DNA of 5,218 nucleotides, taken from contig DAOVJZ010000127.1 in the NCBI GenBank assembly GCA_030632035.1, positions 1 through 5,218 of the forward strand, written 5' to 3'. Positions within the stretch are counted from its first letter, which is position 1; every line of letters begins with the position of its first letter. The DNA comes from Granulosicoccaceae bacterium. Its GTDB lineage: Bacteria > Pseudomonadota > Gammaproteobacteria > DAOVJZ01. Positions 1 to 5,218 of this stretch are shown here, in pieces. Below the pieces are notes generated by a model that saw only the letters and a list, made by a program, of their open reading frames with translations, was not told the DNA's origin and made no database searches. Position numbers and translations under genes: made by a program.

Positions 1-610
1 TGATTTATTGCCGGTTGAAGTAACCGCAGATGATATTGAAAGAGTGCGTGCGGAGTTGCCGGAGTTGCCGGATCAAAAACGAGATCGATTTATGAGCGAC
101 TATGAACTTAATACAGAAGAAGCCGGTATTCTGACTTCAAGTCGTGAAACCGGGGATTACTTTGAAGAGGTGGTCAAGGTTACCGGTGGTAAACCCAAAA
201 TTTGTGCCAACTGGGTTATGGGTGAATTATCCGGTGCGCTTAATAAATCGGATATCTCAATTACAGCAAGCCCGGTAACAGCCAAAATGCTGGGGGGTAT
301 GATAAAACGTATTGCGGACAATACTATTTCAGGCAAGATTGCCAAGCAGGTATTTGAAGCCATGTGGAATGGTGACGGCGATGCGGACATCATTATTGAA
401 AACAAAGGCCTGAAACAGGTTACCGATACCGGCGCGATTGAAAAGATTATTGATGAAATCCTTGCCGCCAATACAGCACAGGCAGAACAATACAGAGCGG
501 GCAAGGAAAAGATGCTGGGCTTTTTTGTTGGTCAGGTAATGAAGCAAACGCAGGGCAAGGCTAATCCGGCCATTGTGAATGAACTATTAAAGAAAAAACT
601 CAGTTCCTGA
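1..610 (+). CDS. gatB: Aspartyl/glutamyl-tRNA amidotransferase subunit B, C-terminal part (5' end outside window)
   Basis: GatB is a subunit of the cytoplasmic GatCAB complex. It phosphorylates and amidates Glu-tRNA(Gln) or Asp-tRNA(Asn), using ammonia channelled from GatA. Only the last 202 or so residues are present. The reading frame is open from base 2 (DLLPVEV...), so the TTG at 8 is an internal codon and not a start. Full-length GatB is usually about 475-480 residues, so a little over half is missing. The visible part covers the helical linker region (the LPELPDQKRDRF stretch, encoded near 53-94) and the YqeY-like tail that contacts the tRNA. The tail ends in the typical GFFVGQVMKQTQGKANP motif (518-568) and a lysine-rich end, with TGA at 608-610. 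In many bacteria gatB follows gatC and gatA, which would lie upstream of this window. The family call is firm. Whether the organism uses it for Gln, Asn or both cannot be read here. Confidence 0.96.
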   Translation, partial: DLLPVEVTADDIERVRAELPELPDQKRDRFMSDYELNTEEAGILTSSRETGDYFEEVVKVTGGKPKICANWVMGELSGALNKSDISITASPVTAKMLGGMIKRIADNTISGKIAKQVFEAMWNGDGDADIIIENKGLKQVTDTGAIEKIIDEILAANTAQAEQYRAGKEKMLGFFVGQVMKQTQGKANPAIVNELLKKKLSS

Positions 611-683
611 TAAAATCGGGTTCTGCGGGTCTATCCTGAACCTGTACTATTTCTTGTGGGATAGGCGAAACACGATCAGGAAC
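603..683. repeat. Imperfect nested inverted repeats between convergent gatB and moeB
   Basis: GTTCCTGAT at 603-611 is the exact reverse complement of ATCAGGAAC at 675-683. These arms overlap the TGA stop codons of the two convergent genes, both of which end in a serine codon plus TGA. Nested inside is a second inverted pair, GTCTATCC (629-636) with GGATAGGC (659-666), eight base pairs including one G-T. The arms could form a cruciform or a long imperfect hairpin in read-through RNA. Part of the outer match may be coincidence arising from the shared TCC-TGA gene ends. Confidence 0.45.
617..644. terminator. Candidate weak bidirectional terminator hairpin
   Basis: CGGGTTC (617-623) can pair with GAACCTG (638-644) to give a seven-base-pair stem with one G-T pair and a 14-base loop. 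On the minus strand the stem is followed directly by ATTTTATC, a short T-run suited to ending the hemA-moeB transcript. On the plus strand it is followed by TACTATTTCTT, a poorer T-rich stretch that could serve gatB. The location between two convergent stop codons fits a shared terminator. The stem is short, the loop large, and it competes with the 629-666 hairpin, so confidence is low. Confidence 0.3.
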
Positions 684-1416
684 AGACCGGGCAGTCGGGA
701 TCTTTCTTGAGTTTCACACTTCGCCATTCCATGGTTTTTGCATCCAGTAATAATAATTTTCCCGTGAGTGTTTCACCCAGCTTTAACAATACCTTGATGG
801 CTTCCAATGCCTGAATACTGCCAATGATTCCCACTAGCGGCGCGAGTACACCGGTTTCGGTACATGATTCATCCAGTTCTTCACCTTCCTTGTATAGGCA
901 ACGGTAACACGGAGAACCTGCCTGTTGAGGATTGAACACAGAAACCTGAGCTTCCATTCTGATAGCAGCACCAGACACCAATGGTGTTTTTGTTGTAACG
1001 CAAGTTTGATTGATAGCAAAGCGGGTAGTGAAGTTATCTGTTGCATCAACGACCAGATCTGATTTTTTAACTTCATTCATTAGTTCATCTTTATTTAATC
1101 GATGACTGATAGTATGTACTTTTATATCGGGATTTAGGGAAAGTAGTGTTTCCTTTGCAGAGTCGGTTTTGTTTTTTCCAATATCATTTTGGCTATGGGC
1201 AATCTGACGTTGTAGATTGGATAATTCAACCTTGTCATCATCAACAATAGTAAGTTGGCCAATACCTGCAGATGCAAGATACATTGCAACAGGGGAACCT
1301 AGTCCACCCATGCCGATGATTAACACATGTGAATCCAGTAATGTCTGCTGACCTGGCACATCAATTTCTGGCAACATAATTTGCCGACTATAGCGCAGGA
1401 GTTGTTCGTCGTTCAT
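676..1416 (-). CDS. moeB: MoeB/ThiF-family sulfur-carrier adenylyltransferase (E1-like)
   Basis: This 246-residue cytoplasmic enzyme of the ThiF/MoeB/HesA family uses ATP to adenylate the C-terminal Gly-Gly of a ubiquitin-like sulfur carrier: MoaD for molybdopterin, or ThiS for thiazole. Visible signs are the nucleotide-binding loop GMGGLGSP (35-42), the acidic DDD (59-61) after the second strand, NLQRQ with Arg70 and Lys83 near the ATP site, and DATDN (124-128) with the family's essential Asp127. There are also two zinc-binding CxxC pairs, Cys170/Cys173 and Cys242/Cys245, and Cys185 sits at the conserved mobile cysteine position. Length matches E. coli MoeB (about 249), and there is no rhodanese extension. 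The ATG at 1416 gives the usual MNDEQLLRYSRQI beginning, although no Shine-Dalgarno is visible. It is last in the cluster, 43 bases after the small cysteine-rich gene. In Pseudomonas moeB directly follows prmC, which favours moeB, but a ThiF role cannot be excluded because no MoaD or ThiS gene is in view. Confidence 0.88.
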   Translation of the reverse strand: MNDEQLLRYSRQIMLPEIDVPGQQTLLDSHVLIIGMGGLGSPVAMYLASAGIGQLTIVDDDKVELSNLQRQIAHSQNDIGKNKTDSAKETLLSLNPDIKVHTISHRLNKDELMNEVKKSDLVVDATDNFTTRFAINQTCVTTKTPLVSGAAIRMEAQVSVFNPQQAGSPCYRCLYKEGEELDESCTETGVLAPLVGIIGSIQALEAIKVLLKLGETLTGKLLLLDAKTMEWRSVKLKKDPDCPVCS

Positions 1417-1459
1417 AGGTTAGGATTTGAAAGTTTTAATGTTAAAAAGAATGATGGCT

Positions 1460-1870
1460 TTAACGGTATTCACGCCAATAGCGTGGTCGTTCATCACGGC
1501 AACCATGTTTGAGTTGTTGATAACGATTAATAAATATATCACGGGTACATTTACACTGATCAGAACAACAACCGAGGTTGGCACGTTGGGTTTCTTCCGT
1601 ATAGTAATAAAGAGAACGCTTCAATATAGAAAGCAGACTGTTGTCCAGATGGAAGCCCAGTTCAATCAAGGTGTCTTCAATCAGTTTAAGTGTAATGTTC
1701 AGTACGTTGTAAGTAAGCTGAACATGCGTGGGTGCGACCAGAGAGACGGTTTCAATACCTTGTATACCATTTAATAATAATACAGCTGTTCTGGCCTGTT
1801 CCTTGTCCGGATGCAGGACAGAAAAATGAATATCTCGTGTTTTAAGAATATCCGGCTTATCTGTATACAT
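1460..1870 (-). CDS. Conserved-looking hypothetical protein: HMA-like domain with cysteine-rich tail
   Basis: I cannot name this 136-residue protein. No signal peptide or membrane segment is visible, so it is probably cytoplasmic. Residues 14-76 alternate strand and helix in the beta-alpha-beta-beta-alpha-beta order of heavy-metal-associated domains. They run from strand IHFSVLH through a helix ending LLLNGIQGIETVSL (31-44), strand VQLTYNV (50-56) and helix TLKLIEDTLIELG (60-72) to FHLD. The metal-binding CxxC normally found after the first strand is absent; HPDKEQ (20-25) stands there. The cysteines lie in the tail instead: Cys101, Cys102, Cys106 and Cys108 (CC-x3-C-x-C), then Cys124 in HGCRDERPRYWREY (122-135). 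The only in-frame start is the ATG at 1870, because a TAG at 1880-1882 closes the frame upstream. No Shine-Dalgarno is seen. The gene lies 66 bases after prmC and 43 before moeB in the same direction. Its position suggests co-expression with MoeB, and metal or sulfur handling is a guess from the cysteines alone. Longer plus-strand frames here look like shadows. Confidence 0.78.
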   Translation of the reverse strand: MYTDKPDILKTRDIHFSVLHPDKEQARTAVLLLNGIQGIETVSLVAPTHVQLTYNVLNITLKLIEDTLIELGFHLDNSLLSILKRSLYYYTEETQRANLGCCSDQCKCTRDIFINRYQQLKHGCRDERPRYWREYR

Positions 1871-1936
1871 ACATTCATGCTAACGCGTGTGCAGAAATTA
1901 TCAAGCCGGTTTTTAATGAATAAGGTGAAAGTGGGA

Positions 1937-2773
1937 TTAATTGGATAGTTTGCCAAGAGTAATACGTTCGAGACTGGCCAGATCGCAGATGGTCTGTATA
2001 TCCGTGTAACCGTGTTTTTCTAGCAGCTTTCTGACGGCTTCGCCCTGCTCATAGCCATGTTCAAAGGCCAGTACTCCCCCGGGTTGCAAGTGCTGATGGG
2101 CTTCCCGGGTAATTTGTTCAATACATGCCAACCCATTATTTCCGGCGATCAGAGCAGAATCAGGTTCAAATTTTACATCGCCCTGTTTGAGATGGGGATC
2201 ACTTTCAGGAATATAAGGTGGGTTGGAAACAATCACATGAAAGCGTTTCCCTTCCAGTGGTTCAAACCAGTCACCGGTAATGAACTGGATATTATTTATA
2301 TTGAGTTGTTGAGCATTATATTTTGCGATACTGAGTGCATTGTCAGAAGTATCGGTTGCAATCACCGAACAGGCAGGCCGTTCATTTGCAATGGCCAGTG
2401 CGATGGCACCACTGCCTGTTCCCAAATCAGCAATTTGCCATGCAGTATTTTCTGGAATTTGTTCCAGTATTTTCTCAACGAGTATTTCAGTATCATGTCT
2501 TGGGATCAGGGTGTCCGGTGTGACTTTCAATTGCAGGGACCAGAATTCCCTGTTGCCGGTAAGGTGGGCAACCGGTGTTCCTTGTTTTCTTTTTTCGATT
2601 AGGTTTAAAAACCGGTTTTCATCATCAGCAGCAATGTCTTTTTCCGGGTGGGCAAAAAGATAACTGCGTCCTACCTTAAGGATATGGGATAACAATACTT
2701 CGGCATCAAGTCGAGCACTGTCAGAGTTATGCAGGTTATTTGAGGCTGTTGTTAAAAGGTGGCTAATATTCAC
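1937..2773 (-). CDS. prmC: Peptide chain release factor N5-glutamine methyltransferase
   Basis: PrmC (formerly HemK) transfers a methyl group from S-adenosylmethionine to the side-chain nitrogen of the GGQ glutamine in release factors 1 and 2, which speeds peptide release. The 278-residue length is normal. An N-terminal helical substrate-recognition domain (about 1-75) ends in GNREFW (73-78). The Rossmann methyltransferase domain follows, with the PrmC signature LIPRHDTE (89-96), the SAM-binding DLGTGSG (116-122), and the catalytic NPPY (184-187) that holds the glutamine amide. The signature is usually written LIPRPDTE; here His93 replaces the second proline. The start is GTG at 2773-2771, since the 20-base gap to prfA contains no in-frame ATG and the protein then begins at the expected point. 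No Shine-Dalgarno is visible, so translational coupling to prfA is likely. The substrate gene prfA lies immediately upstream, the classic pairing. Confidence 0.96.
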   Translation of the reverse strand: MNISHLLTTASNNLHNSDSARLDAEVLLSHILKVGRSYLFAHPEKDIAADDENRFLNLIEKRKQGTPVAHLTGNREFWSLQLKVTPDTLIPRHDTEILVEKILEQIPENTAWQIADLGTGSGAIALAIANERPACSVIATDTSDNALSIAKYNAQQLNINNIQFITGDWFEPLEGKRFHVIVSNPPYIPESDPHLKQGDVKFEPDSALIAGNNGLACIEQITREAHQHLQPGGVLAFEHGYEQGEAVRKLLEKHGYTDIQTICDLASLERITLGKLSN

Positions 2774-2793
2774 AACGGGTTTTAATGGAACTA

Positions 2794-3876
2794 TTAGTCA
2801 GCTAGAGCAGCAAGTTGGTCGGCCTGATATTCATTAACCAGAGGATCAATAATTTGATCAATACCGCCTTGCATAATTTCATCCAGTTTGTACAAGGTCA
2901 GGTTGATGCGATGATCCGTCATGCGACCCTGTGGGAAATTGTAAGTACGGATGCGTTCTGATCGATCACCACTGCCAACCAGATTACGGCGGGTTTCGGC
3001 CTGTTCAGAACTTTGTTTATCCTGCACTTCTGCCAGCAACTTGGCTTTTAATAACGACATCGCACGTGCACGATTCTTGTGTTGAGAACGTTCATCCTGA
3101 CATTCGATTACAAGCCCGGTTGGTAAATATGTCAGACGAATAGCAGAATCAGTTTTGTTTACATGCTGGCCACCGGCACCGGATGCACGGAAGGTATCCA
3201 CTTTTAAATCTGCCGGATTAACTTCAATTTCATCGATCTCATCGGCTTCTGGTAAAACAGCAACCGTACAGGCTGAGGTATGGATACGACCCTGTGATTC
3301 AGTTTCCGGGACACGTTGCACACGGTGTACACCGGATTCAAATTTTAGTCTGGAATAGGCCCCCGTACCGTCAATACGTGCAATGATTTCCTTGTAACCG
3401 CCATGTTCGCCTTCACTGGCGTTGATAATTTCTACCTGCCATTTCTGGATTTCGGCATAACGCGAATACATGCGGAACAAATCGCCTGCAAAAATAGCGG
3501 CTTCATCACCACCGGTACCAGCACGTATTTCAAGGAAAATATTTTTATTATCATTGGGGTCGGTTGGCAGCAGTAATTTATTCAGCTCCAGTTCCTGCAT
3601 TTCTTTTGTATCTTTGGCCTGTTTGAATTCTTCTGCGGCCATGGCACGCATATCAGCATCTTCATCTTTCAGCATTTGTTGTGCTGACTCGATATCATCC
3701 AGCGTTTTTTTATATTTCTGGAAACATTCTACGACAGGTTTTATCTGTGCATATTCACGAGAAAGATCACGATAACGATTTTGATCGTTAATAATATCAG
3801 CATCAGAAAGCAACGCATTTAATTCTTCCATGCGTTCATTGATATTTTCGAGTTTGCCAAGTACAGAGGGTTTCAT
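2794..3876 (-). CDS. prfA: Peptide chain release factor 1 (RF1)
   Basis: RF1 enters the ribosomal A site at UAA or UAG and triggers hydrolysis of peptidyl-tRNA. The 360-residue length equals that of typical RF1. The start MKPSVLGKLE and the acidic, helical N-terminal domain (1-110) are standard. The GTGGDEA segment (120-126) follows. The stop-codon-reading tripeptide is of the PxT type, Pro190-Glu191-Thr192 within RVPETESQGRIHTSA; RF2 would show SPF. The catalytic loop reads ASGAGGQHVN (231-240), with Gln237 as the residue methylated by PrmC. The C-terminal domain holds the conserved GDRSERIRTYNFPQGR stretch (303-318). The ATG at 3876 matches the family start, 28 bases after the hemA stop, with no obvious Shine-Dalgarno. 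Gln237 and the PxT motif are intact, so the protein should be functional. All six genes in the window end in TAA or TGA, none in TAG. Confidence 0.98.
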   Translation of the reverse strand: MKPSVLGKLENINERMEELNALLSDADIINDQNRYRDLSREYAQIKPVVECFQKYKKTLDDIESAQQMLKDEDADMRAMAAEEFKQAKDTKEMQELELNKLLLPTDPNDNKNIFLEIRAGTGGDEAAIFAGDLFRMYSRYAEIQKWQVEIINASEGEHGGYKEIIARIDGTGAYSRLKFESGVHRVQRVPETESQGRIHTSACTVAVLPEADEIDEIEVNPADLKVDTFRASGAGGQHVNKTDSAIRLTYLPTGLVIECQDERSQHKNRARAMSLLKAKLLAEVQDKQSSEQAETRRNLVGSGDRSERIRTYNFPQGRMTDHRINLTLYKLDEIMQGGIDQIIDPLVNEYQADQLAALAD

Positions 3877-3904
3877 AACAACGGATTCAGTTTAAGGGGA
3901 TGAT

Positions 3905-5161
3905 TTATTCATCATCCAGATTGAGCAGGATACGTGCGGCTTCTAGTAGATCATGACGGCCTTCATAACTGGCCTGTTTCATTTGCACACTGGGTTGGTG
4001 TACCAGTTTGTTGGTTAACTGATTGGCCAGTTCTTCCATAACTTCTTCTGTATTGTCACCATTAGCGAGTCTTCTTTTTGCTTTATCCAGCATTTCCTTG
4101 CAAATATCTTCAGCATTTTCACGGTAGTTTCTCACCAGTGAAACAGCCTCCAGTGATTGTAGCCAGTTCATGAAGTGCTGGACTTCGGTATCAATGATTT
4201 CTTCAGCTTGTTGTGCTGCTTCCTGACGTGATTTCATGCCTTCATCAATGATCTCTTTTAAATCATCAACACTGTAAAGGTATACATCCTGCATTGCGCC
4301 CACTTCCGGCTCAATGTCACGTGGTACGGCAATATCAACCATGAAGATTGGTCGATGTTTGCGTTGTTTGATAGCACGCTCTACTGTGCCTTTCCCTAAA
4401 ATAGGTAACTGACTGGCTGTTGATGAAATAACAATATCAGCCTCTGCCAGATGTTCAGGCATTTCACTTAGCGCAATGGCCTTGGCATTAAATTCTTTTG
4501 CCAGCAGGCTGGCGCGTTCAATGGTGCGATTGGCTACGATCATATTTTCAATACCGCTCTCATTAAGATGACGTGCGGTTAATTCAATTGTGTCACCCGC
4601 GCCAATTAACAAAGCAGTATGTCCAGTCATATCACTAAAAATTTGTTTAGCCAGACTAACGGCGGCAAAGGCAACTGATACCGGACTACCACCGATGGCG
4701 GTATTAGTGCGTATACGTTTGGCAACAGAAAAAGAATATTGAAACAATCGGTTTAGGAAGATACCCAGTGTGCCAGCCTTGCTGGCAATGGAATAGGCAT
4801 CCTTGAGTTGTCCCAGAATCTGGGGTTCACCCAGCACCATGGAATCCAGTCCGCAGGCTACACGCAATACATGGCGTACTGCTTCCTGATCAGGATGCAT
4901 GAATACATAGGGTTCAATCTCGCGTTCATCAATCTGGTGATACTGGCTGAACCATTTCACGACAGAATCTTTATTGCTGTTGTCGATCTCGCAATAGATT
5001 TCAGTACGGTTACAGGTTGACAGGATGGCGGCTTCATTCACATCTGGACAGTCACGCAAGGTATTCAGTGCCTGATCTATTTTTTCCGGGGCGAAAGATA
5101 CCTTTTCCCGTATTTCTACAGGGGCGGTATTGTGGTTAATACTAAAGGCCAGTAGTGACAT
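3905..5161 (-). CDS. hemA: Glutamyl-tRNA reductase
   Basis: This enzyme reduces glutamyl-tRNA(Glu) with NADPH to glutamate-1-semialdehyde, the first committed step of the C5 route to haem and other tetrapyrroles. At 418 residues it is the usual size for gammaproteobacterial HemA. The N-terminal catalytic domain carries INHNTAPV (8-15) and STCNRTEIY (48-56) with the nucleophile Cys50. It also has GLDSMVLGEPQILGQ (104-118), preceded by His97, the usual active-site histidine. The NADPH-binding domain has GAGDTIEL (187-194; Asp190 where Glu is common), ANRT (210-213) and VDIAVPRDIEPEVG (275-288). A long charged helix and dimerisation domain complete the protein. The start ATG at 5161 gives MSLLAFSINHNTAPV, matching enterobacterial MTLLALGINHKTAPV. 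CAGG eight bases upstream is a weak ribosome-binding site. It is the first gene of the cluster. Val168 aligns with enterobacterial Cys170, a residue linked to haem feedback in Salmonella. Confidence 0.98.
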   Translation of the reverse strand: MSLLAFSINHNTAPVEIREKVSFAPEKIDQALNTLRDCPDVNEAAILSTCNRTEIYCEIDNSNKDSVVKWFSQYHQIDEREIEPYVFMHPDQEAVRHVLRVACGLDSMVLGEPQILGQLKDAYSIASKAGTLGIFLNRLFQYSFSVAKRIRTNTAIGGSPVSVAFAAVSLAKQIFSDMTGHTALLIGAGDTIELTARHLNESGIENMIVANRTIERASLLAKEFNAKAIALSEMPEHLAEADIVISSTASQLPILGKGTVERAIKQRKHRPIFMVDIAVPRDIEPEVGAMQDVYLYSVDDLKEIIDEGMKSRQEAAQQAEEIIDTEVQHFMNWLQSLEAVSLVRNYRENAEDICKEMLDKAKRRLANGDNTEEVMEELANQLTNKLVHQPSVQMKQASYEGRHDLLEAARILLNLDDE

Positions 5162-5169
5162 ATAAAGTG

Positions 5170-5173
5170 CCTG
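5170..5173 (-). promoter_or_regulatory. Weak ribosome-binding site for hemA
   Basis: On the minus strand CAGG lies eight bases before the hemA ATG (5161-5159). It is short, but it is the only purine-rich Shine-Dalgarno-like element before any start codon in this cluster. It supports the chosen hemA start, which family alignment also supports. Confidence 0.4.
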
Positions 5174-5182
5174 ATATAGCTG

Positions 5183-5188
5183 GTTATA
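5183..5188 (-). promoter_or_regulatory. Candidate -10 element upstream of hemA
   Basis: TATAAC on the minus strand matches five of six positions of the sigma-70 -10 consensus and lies 21 bases before the hemA start, in an AT-rich leader. No convincing -35 hexamer sits 16-18 bases upstream. The sequence there is T-rich (around GTATTT), and TTGTAA at 5201-5206 is only 12 bases away. The full promoter may extend beyond the window, or the hexamer may be chance in AT-rich DNA. Confidence 0.25.
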
Positions 5189-5218
5189 GAGTTCAAAAAA
5201 TTACAAAATACAGTTAAA

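Noticed and set aside
8..610. Reading gatB as a complete 200-residue gene starting at TTG 8
   Set aside because: The frame is open to the window edge with GatB-like codons before it, and the family is about 475-480 residues long, so this is a truncation by the window and not a short gene.
1427..1774. Plus-strand open frame of 115 codons antisense to the small cysteine-rich gene, with a hydrophobic N-terminus
   Set aside because: It begins with TTG, has no ribosome-binding site, and its sequence follows from the opposite-strand gene, which has a domain-like pattern and the operon's orientation and spacing.
1897..1902. GATAAT on the minus strand in the 66-base gap before the small gene, a possible internal promoter -10 element
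   Set aside because: No TTGACA-like element lies 15-18 bases upstream and there is no TGn extension, so it is not distinguishable from chance in AT-rich sequence.
1771..1956. Minus-strand 61-codon frame bridging the end of prmC and the small gene
   Set aside because: It starts inside prmC in another frame, runs into the small gene out of frame, and its product has no domain-like features.
2057..2602. Plus-strand open frame of 181 codons antisense to prmC
   Set aside because: It overlaps a fully conserved methyltransferase gene, its translation has no recognisable domain, and it is a shadow frame.
3470..3775. Plus-strand, serine-rich frame antisense to prfA
   Set aside because: The low-complexity serine content mirrors the Glu/Ala/Leu-rich helical region of RF1 on the other strand.
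5162..5218. Possible haem- or redox-responsive operator upstream of hemA
   Set aside because: The sequence is only AT-rich; I see no convincing palindrome or known operator in the 57 bases available.

Overview
The window reads as a chromosomal housekeeping locus from a gammaproteobacterium with moderate, slightly AT-leaning base composition. The lineage call rests on the minus-strand gene order hemA-prfA-prmC-(small gene)-moeB, on HemA and PrfA sequences that closely resemble the gammaproteobacterial forms, and on an adjacent gatB, which excludes Escherichia-like enterobacteria because they lack GatCAB. I cannot name a genus. I see no mobile element, CRISPR array, RNA gene, phage gene or defence gene.

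Layout: positions 1-610 hold the 3' end of gatB on the plus strand, cut off by the window edge. It converges on a five-gene minus-strand cluster that fills the rest. In transcription order this is hemA (5161-3905), prfA (3876-2794), prmC (2773-1937), an unnamed small cysteine-rich gene (1870-1460) and moeB (1416-676). The gaps are 28, 20, 66 and 43 bases, so one transcript is likely. The 65 bases between the convergent gatB and moeB stop codons hold overlapping inverted repeats that could form a weak two-way terminator. The 57 bases upstream of hemA are AT-rich and probably hold the operon leader and part or all of its promoter. No stretch of more than 300 bases lacks a gene.

How the genes fit together: HemA commits glutamyl-tRNA(Glu) to tetrapyrrole synthesis. 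PrfA is peptide release factor 1, and PrmC methylates the glutamine of its GGQ motif. MoeB adenylates a ubiquitin-like sulfur carrier (MoaD or ThiS). GatB belongs to the amidotransferase that corrects Glu-tRNA(Gln) or Asp-tRNA(Asn).

The one gene without an obvious function encodes a 136-residue protein. Its first half looks like a heavy-metal-associated (ferredoxin-like) domain without the usual CxxC, and its tail has a CC-x3-C-x-C cluster. It sits between prmC and moeB, which are direct neighbours in Pseudomonas, and it is the most interesting item here. Other points of note are the absence of clear Shine-Dalgarno sequences before four of the five operon genes, and a HemA lacking the cysteine linked to haem feedback in Salmonella. 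I found no clear sign of a wholly new system; most of the window is ordinary core-genome content.
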